Under the pieces are notes generated by a model. It made no database searches, was not told the DNA's origin, and worked only from the letters and a program-made list of their open reading frames with translations. Both the position numbers and the translations under genes were made by a program. Source: Porphyrobacter sp. (GTDB taxonomy: Bacteria; Pseudomonadota; Alphaproteobacteria; Sphingomonadales; Sphingomonadaceae). From it: a stretch of 64,000 bases of DNA. Positions 1 through 7,464 of this stretch are shown here, piece after piece. The stretch spans positions 496,001-560,000 of the forward strand of contig JAPZUC010000002.1 in NCBI GenBank assembly GCA_027533455.1, read 5' to 3'. The number at the start of each line of letters is the position of its first letter. Position 1 is the first letter of the stretch.

Positions 1-533
1 TCGAAACGGGTGAGCACTTGCGTCTCGACTTTGCTCGCCTTGCGCTTGAAGGTGGAGCGCAAGGGGCCAGGGCGGCTCTCCCAATATTGGGCAAAGCTGC
101 GACCGCATACAGGCAGGATGTGGTTGATATCGCAGGGTTCCACCGCAACCCACCAGCCCGCAGCGCGGAAAGCGCGGGCGAGCCGGTCGGCGGAACCATC
201 CTCGCCCGGCACCGGCTCAAGCGTGACGCGCCATCCGCGGCATTTCAATTGCCGTGCGATGGCTTCGAGCAGCCGGTCGCCAGAAGGCCAGGGTGGTGCC
301 AGTTCGCGCCAGGTAAAGCTGTACCAGTTGCGCAGGGGCCTGATGCGCCCGCCCGTCTCGGTCAGGGCGAGGGCGGCTGTCTCGTCGGCGTCGCTGGCAA
401 TCGCGACCAGCGGCACCAGCCCGGTCTCCGCGAGGAGCGCAAACCACTCGGCGCGGTCGAAGGGCGCAGGCGTTCCGCTCGCAGTCAAAGCTTGCAAGAC
501 GTTAACGCTATCGTGATACCGCGCTTCGATCAC
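1..533 (-). CDS. GNAT/FemAB-like N-acyltransferase, partial
   Basis: An open minus-strand frame starts at a GTG (531-533) and runs off the left edge, giving about 177 N-terminal residues. The translation shows PLRNWYSFTWRE near residue 65, GWWVAVEPCDIN near residue 135 and LRSTFKRKASKVETQ near the edge. This pattern is typical of the CelD/BcsL-like GNAT acyltransferases found in exosortase-A polysaccharide loci. The likely role is acyl transfer onto a polysaccharide or sugar precursor in the cytoplasm; the substrate is unknown. It is divergent from the acyl-CoA ligase at 542, with only 8 bases between the two starts, so the promoters must overlap the opposite gene. The GTG start is preceded by GGAG about 11 bases upstream. 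The family call is good; the exact function is inferred. Confidence 0.72.
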   Translation of the reverse strand, partial: MIEARYHDSVNVLQALTASGTPAPFDRAEWFALLAETGLVPLVAIASDADETAALALTETGGRIRPLRNWYSFTWRELAPPWPSGDRLLEAIARQLKCRGWRVTLEPVPGEDGSADRLARAFRAAGWWVAVEPCDINHILPVCGRSFAQYWESRPGPLRSTFKRKASKVETQVLTRF

Positions 534-541
534 AAAAAAGA

Positions 542-2095
542 ATGCTCCAAACGATGCCGCAACAGCCCGATCCTCTCGCGCGTCCGCTCGATCACCTTGC
601 CGAACTGGCGGGGGCGGCGGGGCGCGGCGAGGCACCGGCGCTGGCGCTGCGCGAGGGCACCCTTAACCACAACCAGTTAAGACAGCGTGTCGCTCTGCTG
701 GCTGGCTGGCTGGCTGGCCAAGTGCCGGAAAAGGGTGGGCGGGTGGCGAGCTGGGCGGCGAAGGGCGAGCTGACTTGCCTGCTGCCGCTGGCGGCGGCGC
801 GGGCGGGGCTGGTCCATGTGCCGGTCAATCCGCTCCTGAAGCGCGCGCAAGTTGCGCATATTCTGGCCGATAGCGGCGCGAGGCTGCTGATCGGCACAGG
901 CTCGCGGCTCGCATCTCTGGAGCCGGGCGATCTGCCTGCGGGATGCGCGGCACTGGGCGAGGCCGAGGCGCTGGCGGCGGCGCAAGCGGCAGAGCGCGAA
1001 CTTGGCCCCTCGCAGGCCGATCCCTCCGAACTGGCCGCTATCCTATACACCAGCGGCTCCACAGGGCGCCCCAAAGGGGTGATGCTGAGCCATGCCAATA
1101 TGTGGCTTGGCGCGGTGAGCGTGGCGCATTACCTCGGGCTGGCGGGTGACGATGTTACCTTGGCCGTGTTGCCGCTGTCCTTCGATTACGGGCAGAACCA
1201 GCTTCTCAGCACCTGGTACGCGGGCGGGGCTGTGGTGCCGCTCGATTTCCTGTTCCCCAAGGATGTGGCGAAAGCCTGTGCCCGGCATGGCGTGACCACG
1301 CTCGCCGCGGTGCCGCCCTTGTGGGTGCAACTGACCGAGATCGACTGGCCCGACGAGGCCCGCGCGCCCTTGAGGCGGCTGACCAACAGCGGGGGTGCGC
1401 TGACGGTCGATCTGGTGAAAGCCTTGCGGGGGATGTTCCCGCAGGCGCGGCTGTTCCCGATGTATGGTCTGACCGAGGCGTTCCGGTCGACCTATCTTGA
1501 TCCGGTGTTTGTGGATTGTCATGCAACATCAATGGGTAAGGCGATACCCTTCGCAGAGATTCTCGTGATTAATGATGCGGGCGAACTCGCCGCCGATGAC
1601 GAGGAGGGCGAGCTTGTCCATTGCGGGCCGCTGGTGGCGCAAGGCTATTGGCAGGACCCGGAGCGCACGGCAGAGCGATTCAGGCCCGCGCCTGCCGCCT
1701 CCATCTACGGCGGGGTCGCGGTATGGTCTGGCGACCGGGTGCGGCGATCAGCCGAGGGTCTGCTCTACTTCGCCGGACGGCGCGACGCGATGATCAAGAG
1801 CGCGGGCAACCGCATCAGCCCGCTGGAGATCGAGGAAGCGGCGCTCGGCACCGGGCTTGTAATGGAGGCGGTGGCGCTCGGCGTGCCGCACGCAAGGCTG
1901 GGGCAGGCGGTGCATCTGGTGGTGCGCGGGGATGGCGCGGGTAGGGAGGAATTGCCAAAGCGGCTCCAGCGTGATCTTCCCAATTTCATGCAGCCGCAGC
2001 ATATCCATTGGCGCGATGCCCTGCCATTGAACCCCAATGGCAAGATCGACCGCACTGCCTTGCAGGCCGAACTGAACAAGGATTTCGCGGAATGA
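542..2095 (+). CDS. Acyl-CoA ligase (AMP-forming), exosortase A system-associated
   Basis: A 517-residue ANL-superfamily enzyme that activates a carboxylic acid as an acyl-adenylate and transfers it to CoA or a carrier protein. The AMP-binding P-loop YTSGSTGRPKG begins at residue 169. MYGLTEA (motif A5) lies near residue 306, and the C-terminal lysine motif NPNGKID places the catalytic lysine near residue 501. Length and motif order match the TIGR03098-type ligase that accompanies XrtA/PEP-CTERM exopolysaccharide genes. Its stop overlaps the start of the PLP decarboxylase (ATGA), so the two are translationally coupled. A second in-frame ATG at 554 is an equally plausible start. The substrate cannot be read from the sequence. 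Confidence 0.88.
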   Translation: MLQTMPQQPDPLARPLDHLAELAGAAGRGEAPALALREGTLNHNQLRQRVALLAGWLAGQVPEKGGRVASWAAKGELTCLLPLAAARAGLVHVPVNPLLKRAQVAHILADSGARLLIGTGSRLASLEPGDLPAGCAALGEAEALAAAQAAERELGPSQADPSELAAILYTSGSTGRPKGVMLSHANMWLGAVSVAHYLGLAGDDVTLAVLPLSFDYGQNQLLSTWYAGGAVVPLDFLFPKDVAKACARHGVTTLAAVPPLWVQLTEIDWPDEARAPLRRLTNSGGALTVDLVKALRGMFPQARLFPMYGLTEAFRSTYLDPVFVDCHATSMGKAIPFAEILVINDAGELAADDEEGELVHCGPLVAQGYWQDPERTAERFRPAPAASIYGGVAVWSGDRVRRSAEGLLYFAGRRDAMIKSAGNRISPLEIEEAALGTGLVMEAVALGVPHARLGQAVHLVVRGDGAGREELPKRLQRDLPNFMQPQHIHWRDALPLNPNGKIDRTALQAELNKDFAE

Positions 2096-3318
2096 AGCCC
2101 GTCGGCCCGATCCCCTCCGGCTTTGAGACCATCGACGGCGAGCTCGCCATCGGCGGGCGCACCGCTAGCGCGCTGGTGGCCAAGGCGGGGCGTACGCCTC
2201 TATTCGTCTATTCGCGCGCGCTGATCGACGCCCGCGTGGCACAATTGCGCGCTGCGCTGCCCCAGCGCGTGGGGCTGAATTACGCGGTGAAGGCCAACCC
2301 GCACCCCTTGGTGATTGCGCATATGGCGAGCCAAGTGGACGGCTTCGACATCGCCTCTTCGGGCGAGCTCGCGCTATGCGTGGCAGCGGGGATCGACCCG
2401 CGCCGGATCAGCTTTGCCGGGCCCGGCAAGCGCGACGAGGAGCTGGAAGCCGCGATTGCCGCGGGCGTCACCCTCAATTGCGAGAGCGAAGGCGAAGGCG
2501 CGCGCGCGCTCGCTATCAGCCAGCGGATAGGGGTGCGCCCACGCATTGCGATCCGGGTGAACCCGTCTTTCGTGATGACCGGATCGGGCATGAAGATGGG
2601 CGGCGGGGCCAAGCCCTTCGGCGTCGATGCCGAGCGGGTGCCCGATCTGGCCCGCAAGCTCATCGCCGAAGGGGCCGAATGGCGCGGCTTGCACATCTTC
2701 ACCGGCAGCCAGACGCTGAGCGCGGACGCGATCATCGAGGGGCAGGCCAATGTGCTGGCGCTGGCGGCGCAGCTGACCAAGGCGATCGGTCATGAATGTC
2801 CCAAGCTCAATATGGGCGGGGGGCTGGGCACTCCCTATTTCCCCGGGGACACGCCGGTCGATCTGCCACGCGTCGGCGCGGCTCTGGCAGAGCAGGTGGC
2901 GCAGCTCCCGGCGGCGCTGGCCGATACCGAATTGTGCATGGAAATGGGCCGCTATCTGGTGGGCGAGGCGGGGGTTTACCTGACGCGCATTATCGACCGC
3001 AAGGTCAGCCACGGGGTGACCTATCTCGTCACCGATGGCGGGCTGCACCATCAGCTGGCAGCCTCGGGCAATTTCGGGACCGTGGTGCGGCGTAACTATC
3101 CATCAGCAATTGCAACACGTTATGGGGAAGAGGCGACCGAGGAGGTCAACATTGTCGGCTGTCTTTGCACCCCGCTCGACCGGCTTGCCGACAATGCCAT
3201 GATGCCGCGCGCCGATGTTGGCGATCTGGTCGCGGTGTTCTGCGCCGGGGCTTACGGGGCGAGCGCGTCTCCCAGCGCGTTCCTCGGCCACGGCCCGGCG
3301 GCTGAACTGCTGGTTTGA
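2092..3318 (+). CDS. PLP-dependent decarboxylase, exosortase A system-associated
   Basis: A 408-residue fold-type III decarboxylase related to diaminopimelate and ornithine decarboxylases (TIGR03099-like). The PLP lysine sits in YAVKANPHP at residue 67. The glycine-rich phosphate-binding loop MGGGLGTPYFPG is near residue 242, and the cysteine segment VGCLCTPLDRL is near residue 358. The start was set at the ATG overlapping the ligase stop (ATGA). The frame is open further upstream, but that would overlap the ligase C-terminus. The product is probably an amine used together with the adjacent ligase. In intact loci the exopolysaccharide export genes usually follow; here a deletion-scar ORF does. 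Confidence 0.88.
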   Translation: MKPVGPIPSGFETIDGELAIGGRTASALVAKAGRTPLFVYSRALIDARVAQLRAALPQRVGLNYAVKANPHPLVIAHMASQVDGFDIASSGELALCVAAGIDPRRISFAGPGKRDEELEAAIAAGVTLNCESEGEGARALAISQRIGVRPRIAIRVNPSFVMTGSGMKMGGGAKPFGVDAERVPDLARKLIAEGAEWRGLHIFTGSQTLSADAIIEGQANVLALAAQLTKAIGHECPKLNMGGGLGTPYFPGDTPVDLPRVGAALAEQVAQLPAALADTELCMEMGRYLVGEAGVYLTRIIDRKVSHGVTYLVTDGGLHHQLAASGNFGTVVRRNYPSAIATRYGEEATEEVNIVGCLCTPLDRLADNAMMPRADVGDLVAVFCAGAYGASASPSAFLGHGPAAELLV

Positions 3319-3521
3319 CAAAGTCGGGGCGAGAGGCGCGTTAATCCCCTTCGAGGTGGTGTCCCGATCCGGGATGGGGCCGGATTCGCCGCTATATAGC
3401 TAACAATATGTTCACCAATTCCCGCCACAAGAACCCCGATATCCGGGCGTTCCCGTGGTGCAGGTCGCTCCTGTGCGCAAACGGTCCGCTCACAAGACAA
3501 CGGCCAAGGATCCACGTGACG
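3319..3521 (+). promoter_or_regulatory. Intergenic leader upstream of the scarred export gene
   Basis: About 200 bases lie between the decarboxylase stop and the chimeric ORF. They hold an AT-rich patch (ctatatagctaacaatatg, near 3391-3409) and a short inverted repeat TCCCG-ATC-CGGGA near 3362. The AT-rich patch is a candidate promoter region for the original export operon, retained when the coding part was deleted. No consensus -35/-10 pair is convincing. Confidence 0.3.
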
Positions 3522-3968
3522 ATGTCCCACCCTCTGCCCCAGCCTATCCCGATGCTGCGCCTTGCGGCACTCGGCTTGCTTGCGGCCATGCTGGCTGCCT
3601 GTGCGAGCGCAGGTCAGCAGCTCCCGCCTGCCAGCTATGGCGATGGCAGCGTGGTGCCGTCCGAGGAATACACCATCGGGCCGCTCAACGGCATCACCGA
3701 CGAGAGCTATTTCATCACCGGCGGCCTGACCCGCAGGCTCGGGCAGAATGCCAACATCGCCACCAACGCCTACGTCAACTGGTTCGACGGCGCGGGCGGC
3801 GGCAACAACGATGTGACCGCGTTCGGCGGGTCGGTAGCCTACAATCAGTCGATCACCCAGCGCCTCACCGGCCGCGCCGCCATTGCCGTCGATTATGTCG
3901 ACAGCGAATTCACCGCGCAGGACTTCGCCGTTGCCACGGCGCTGGTCGGCCTTCGGTACGATTTCTGA
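3522..3968 (+). CDS. Chimeric remnant: export-lipoprotein N-terminus fused to outer-membrane beta-barrel C-terminus
   Basis: A 148-residue ORF with two unrelated halves. The first half has a lipoprotein signal (MLRLAALGLLAAMLAACAS) followed by a short mature part ending EEYTIGPLN. This matches the start of Wza/EpsE-like XrtA-system exopolysaccharide export proteins, where YxIGPxD normally leads into the polysaccharide-export domain. The second half, GITDESYFITGGLTRRLG to ALVGLRYDF, looks like the last beta-strands of the TIGR03016-type outer-membrane protein. The join lies at about 3684-3695 and is in frame. I infer a deletion of the rest of the exporter, the chain-length determinant, the tyrosine kinase and most of the barrel. 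The start is ambiguous (3522 or 3552). The next gene begins 17 bases later. Confidence 0.62.
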   Translation: MSHPLPQPIPMLRLAALGLLAAMLAACASAGQQLPPASYGDGSVVPSEEYTIGPLNGITDESYFITGGLTRRLGQNANIATNAYVNWFDGAGGGNNDVTAFGGSVAYNQSITQRLTGRAAIAVDYVDSEFTAQDFAVATALVGLRYDF

Positions 3969-3985
3969 CTGGAGTGCAGACGCAC

Positions 3986-5173
3986 ATGTACGAGAACTTC
4001 TATGGCTTGACCGGGCGCCCCTTCCAGCTGACCCCCGATCCGCAATTCTATTTCGAGAGCATCAGCCACAAGAAGGCGATGAGCTACCTCGGCTATGGCC
4101 TTGGCCAGGGCGAAGGCTTCATTGTCATCACTGGCGAGGTCGGTGCCGGCAAATCGACGCTGGTTGCGCACCTGATGGAGCGCATTGACCCTTCCGCTCT
4201 GACCGTGGCGCAGGTCGTCACCACCGCGCTCGACGGCGCAGAGGTGGTCCACGTCGTCGCACAGGCCTTCGGCTTGCAGGTGGAAGGCCATGACAAGGCG
4301 GGCGCGCTCGGCGCGATCGAACGCTTTCTTGAAGACGAGGCCCGCGCCGGACGCCGCTGCCTGCTGGTAGTGGACGAATGCCAGAATCTCGATCTTGCCG
4401 CACTGGAAGAACTGCGCATGTTGTCGAACTTCCAGCTTGGCTCCCACCCGCTGCTTCAGAGCCTGCTGCTCGGCCAGCCGGAATTCCGCGCCATGCTCGC
4501 CCAGCATCCCGGGCTTGAACAGTTGCGCCAGCGGATCATCGCCTCGCACCACCTCGAAGCGCTGGATGCAGGCGAAGTCGAGGATTACGTCACCCACCGC
4601 CTGTCACACGTGGGCTGGAACGGCCGTCCGGGGTTCGAGGAAGGGCTGCTCGATACGCTGTACGCCCACACCGGAGGTATCCCGCGCCGAGTCAACCAGG
4701 TGATGAACCGCCTGCTGCTGCTCGGCGCGATCGAAGGGTGCGAGGTGCTCACCCTTGCGATGCTCGGCGATGTGATCGCGGAAATGGCCGCCGACCAGAA
4801 CCGCGGCGCGCGCGCGGGGAGCGATCTGCGCAGCGCACCTTCTCGTGCTTCCGGAGCGGCCGAACCGGCTCGCCCGGCACCCGAGCAGGTCGGCGTCGCT
4901 GCAACCGAAGTCGCCGCTCTGTTTGCCGAACGCGATGCGCGCACTGCCGAACTGGAAGCCGCCATCAGCGAATTGCAGGCGGCAGGTTGCGCGCAGCACG
5001 GAAGCGATGGCCTCGCGCTCTCGCCCGACGACGTGCGTATCGCCGAGGCCCGCCTTGCCGCAGAACTCGACCGGATCGAGGCGCGGCTCGAGGAACAGGA
5101 GCAAACCTTCCGCCATGTGCTCACCATGCTGATCGAATGGCTCGAGGAAGATCCGTCGCGCAGGGCCGCGTAA
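3986..5173 (+). CDS. XrtA/PEP-CTERM system-associated AAA ATPase
   Basis: A 395-residue ATPase of the ExeA/GspA-like AAA family (TIGR03015). It starts with the characteristic MYENFYGLTGRPFQLTPDP. Walker A GEVGAGKS is at residues 50-57, and Walker B LLVVDECQNL is near residues 127-135. LGQPEFRAML and HHLEALDAGEVEDYV follow. The C-terminal third is a variable linker plus a predicted coiled coil (ELDRIEARLEEQEQTF). The ATG at 3986 is chosen because the family starts exactly there and GGAG lies 11 bases upstream; the frame is open further back. It is thought to act in exopolysaccharide assembly, probably by regulating chain synthesis or export. It appears intact although the genes on both sides are damaged. 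Confidence 0.9.
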   Translation: MYENFYGLTGRPFQLTPDPQFYFESISHKKAMSYLGYGLGQGEGFIVITGEVGAGKSTLVAHLMERIDPSALTVAQVVTTALDGAEVVHVVAQAFGLQVEGHDKAGALGAIERFLEDEARAGRRCLLVVDECQNLDLAALEELRMLSNFQLGSHPLLQSLLLGQPEFRAMLAQHPGLEQLRQRIIASHHLEALDAGEVEDYVTHRLSHVGWNGRPGFEEGLLDTLYAHTGGIPRRVNQVMNRLLLLGAIEGCEVLTLAMLGDVIAEMAADQNRGARAGSDLRSAPSRASGAAEPARPAPEQVGVAATEVAALFAERDARTAELEAAISELQAAGCAQHGSDGLALSPDDVRIAEARLAAELDRIEARLEEQEQTFRHVLTMLIEWLEEDPSRRAA

Positions 5174-5176
5174 CCC

Positions 5177-6100
5177 ATGAATGCACCTTTTCCAGTTCCC
5201 CCGTCCGGCAAGCCTGCGGTCGTCAACGGCCTGTCGGTCGATGTCGAGGACTGGTTCCAGGTCGGTGCCTTTGAAAACGTCATTGCGCGCGGCGAGTGGG
5301 AATCGATCAAGACCCGCGTGGAAGACAATGTCTACCGCGTCATCGACCTCTTTGCCGAGGCCGATGTGCGCGCGACCTTCTTCACGCTGGGCTGGGTGGC
5401 GCAGCGCCATCCCAACATGATCCGCCGGATCGTCGATGCCGGGCACGAAATCGCCAGCCAAGGTTATGATCACGCGCGCGTCTTCACCCTTAACCGCGCC
5501 GAATTCGCCGAGGATATCCGCAAGGCCCGCGAAGTGATCGAGGATTGCAGCGGGGTGCGGGTGACCGGTTACCGCGCACCGAATTTCTCGATCGACCACC
5601 GCACACCCTGGGCTTTCGCCGAGCTGGCCGAGCAGGGCTATGCCTATTCGTCGAGCGTCGCGCCGGTGGTGCACGATCACTATGGCTGGCCGGAAGCGCC
5701 GCGCTTTGCCTTTCGACCGCTGCCGTGGTCTTCGATGATAGAGATCCCCGTAACCACCGCGATGCTCGGCGGGCGCCGGGTTGCGGCGGGCGGCGGGTTT
5801 TTCCGGGTGTTGCCCTATGGCTTTTCGCGCTGGGCGATCCGGCAGGTGAACCGCCGCGAGGGACGCCCGGCGGTGTTCTATTTCCACCCGTGGGAGGTCG
5901 ATCCCGATCAGCTTCGGGTCGGCCATGCGCCGCTGCGCTCGCGGTTCCGGCATTATACCGGCCTTGCGAAGATGGCGGGCAAGCTGCGCGAGCTGGTGCA
6001 CGAGTTTCGCTGGGGCCGGATGGACATGGTCGCCCACCGCGAAGCCGCGCGGGCGATCGATCTGCTGCTGCCTTCTCCCGAGGAAGAGGTCGCGGCGTGA
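5177..6100 (+). CDS. Polysaccharide deacetylase, DUF3473, XrtA-associated
   Basis: A 307-residue NodB-homology deacetylase with the C-terminal DUF3473 extension (TIGR03006-like). The metal and catalytic region begins SVDVEDWFQV, with Asp residues at 22 and 25. The metal-binding histidines are probably in GHEIASQGYDH (H90 and H99). FRAP-type motif 3 appears as GYRAPNFSID, and the C-terminus has FYFHPWEVDPDQ. It would remove N-acetyl groups from an exopolysaccharide in the cytoplasm or periplasm; no signal peptide is visible. It starts 3 bases after the ATPase stop, and its own stop overlaps the GTG of the FemAB gene. It looks intact. Confidence 0.9.
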   Translation: MNAPFPVPPSGKPAVVNGLSVDVEDWFQVGAFENVIARGEWESIKTRVEDNVYRVIDLFAEADVRATFFTLGWVAQRHPNMIRRIVDAGHEIASQGYDHARVFTLNRAEFAEDIRKAREVIEDCSGVRVTGYRAPNFSIDHRTPWAFAELAEQGYAYSSSVAPVVHDHYGWPEAPRFAFRPLPWSSMIEIPVTTAMLGGRRVAAGGGFFRVLPYGFSRWAIRQVNRREGRPAVFYFHPWEVDPDQLRVGHAPLRSRFRHYTGLAKMAGKLRELVHEFRWGRMDMVAHREAARAIDLLLPSPEEEVAA

Positions 6101-7123
6101 ACGCGCCTGTGAAAACCGGCACGCTCGTGCGTGCGCTCGACTTTCGCGATTCGGCCGAGGTTCGCCGGGTCGAGGGCTTCGTCGCCGATGCGGGTGCGAG
6201 CCTGTTTCACCGGCCAGCGCGCCGCAGGGCTGATGGCCGAGCGTCTCGGCACCGTCACGGGCTGGCTGCCGCTGACCGAAGTACGATCCGTGCTGTTCGG
6301 CAAGGCGCTGGTGTCGAGCGGCTTCGGGGTCGGCGGCGGGATCGTGGCGGAGAGCGATGACGCCGCCTTGGCGCTGGCCGGGGCGGCCCAAGCCCATGCG
6401 GCCAGTGGCGGCTTTTCCAACATCGAACTGCGCGGCGGTGTGATTCCCGCAGGCTGGGAAAGCTGGTCGGACAAGCATTGCGGCTTCGAACGTCCGCTCG
6501 CCACTGACGACGAGGCGGAACTGCGCGCCATCCCGCGCAAGGCCCGGGCCGAAGTGCGCAAGGGGCTGGGCTTTGGCCACCGTGTGACGGTGGGCCGCAG
6601 CGCTGACGACCTTGCTGCCCACTATGCCTGCTACAGCGCCAGTGTCCGCAACCTCGGCACGCCGGTCTTCCCGCGCGCGCTGTTCCGGGCGATGCTGGAC
6701 GCCTTCCCGGACAGCAGCGACATTCTCAACTTGTGGGATGGCGACACGCCGCTCGCGAGCGTGCTCAGCTTCTATCACGGCGGCGCGGTGCTGCCTTTCT
6801 GGGGCGGCGGCGTCTTCGCCGCCCGCGCTGCGCGGGCAAACGAGGTGATGTATTACGAGCTGATGTTCCATGCGCGCCGTAAGGGCTTGGCACGGTTCGA
6901 TTTCGGGCGCTCCAAGACTGGCAGCGGGCCGTTCGCCTTCAAGAAGAACTGGGGCTTCGAGCCGCAGCCGCTGACCTATGCGGGCTGGACCGCGCCCGGC
7001 GCGCCGCCGCGCAACATCGATCCCACCGATGCCAGCTACAGCCGCAAGATCGAACTCTGGAAAAAGCTGCCGCTGCCGGTCGCCAATACGTTGGGGCCGT
7101 GGATCGCACGCGGACTGGCGTGA
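6097..7123 (+). pseudogene. FemAB-like XrtA-associated acyltransferase, frameshifted
   Basis: Reading from the GTG at 6097 (overlapping the deacetylase stop) gives GTLVRALDFRDSAEVRRV, then FVADAGASLFHRP, a good FemAB/GNAT N-terminus. It then turns into arginine-rich nonsense and stops at 6360. From about 6209 the conserved protein continues in the +1 frame (TGQRAAGLMAERLGTVTGW and onward) to the stop at 7123, ending KLPLPVANTLGPWIARG. Family members carry roughly ten residues (an xWxxAVxxG-like stretch) between the FHRP and GQR parts. They are absent here, so I infer a short out-of-frame deletion at about 6209-6215. An internal GTG at 6131 would give a 330-residue protein without a native N-terminus. 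The C-terminal catalytic part is complete. A sequencing error is the alternative. Confidence 0.72.
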
Positions 7124-7464
7124 TGGGCGGCATTCTGTTCCTCGCCCACCGCGTGCCGTTCCCGCCCGACCGCGGCGACCGCATTCGCGCGCATCATCTG
7201 CTCAAGGCGCTGGCCCGGCTTGCACCCGTCCATGTCGGTTGCTTCGGTGAAGGCGGCAAGGATGCCGAATGGCTGAGGGGGCCGCTTGCGGGCGAGGCTA
7301 AAGGTATTGCTACAGGCAGCCTCGCGCAGACCGGGTTCTTCGATCCCAAGGCGATTTCCGGACTGGCCGAGGCGCATATCGCAGGCCGCGCGGACCATTC
7401 GCGCACGCTTTGGCAATTGCTGATGCTCGAGAAATCGCTCGGGCAGCTTGGCGTGTCCGCCTAG
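7123..7464 (+). CDS. Chimeric remnant: glycosyltransferase N-terminus fused to amidotransferase C-terminus
   Basis: A 113-residue ORF starting in the ATG that overlaps the FemAB stop. Residues 1 to about 46 (ILFLAHRVPFPPDRGDRIR, then HHLLKALARLAPVHVG) are the N-terminus of the TIGR03087-type XrtA glycosyltransferase, normally about 400 residues. Residues from about 48 on (EWLRGPLAGEAKG, FFDPKAISGLAEAHIAGRAD, LWQLLMLEKSLGQL) match the C-terminus of the asparagine-synthase-like XrtA amidotransferase (TIGR03108-like). The join is near 7260-7275 and stays in frame. I infer loss of most of the glycosyltransferase, the genes usually between them (often xrtA itself) and most of the amidotransferase. 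Its stop overlaps the convergent zapE stop. Confidence 0.65.
   Translation: MGGILFLAHRVPFPPDRGDRIRAHHLLKALARLAPVHVGCFGEGGKDAEWLRGPLAGEAKGIATGSLAQTGFFDPKAISGLAEAHIAGRADHSRTLWQLLMLEKSLGQLGVSA

Noticed and set aside
10..680. Two plus-strand open frames over the left end
   Set aside because: They are antisense to the GNAT-like gene, whose minus frame shows recognisable motifs; the plus frames are Arg/Ala-rich without homology.
3360..3376. Inverted repeat as a terminator after the decarboxylase gene
   Set aside because: Five-base stem with no T-run; too weak to call.
4604..6871. A 755-codon minus-strand open frame across the ATPase, deacetylase and FemAB region
   Set aside because: It is the mirror of GC-rich coding sequence; its translation is His/Arg/Gly-rich with no domain, while the plus frames are recognised families.
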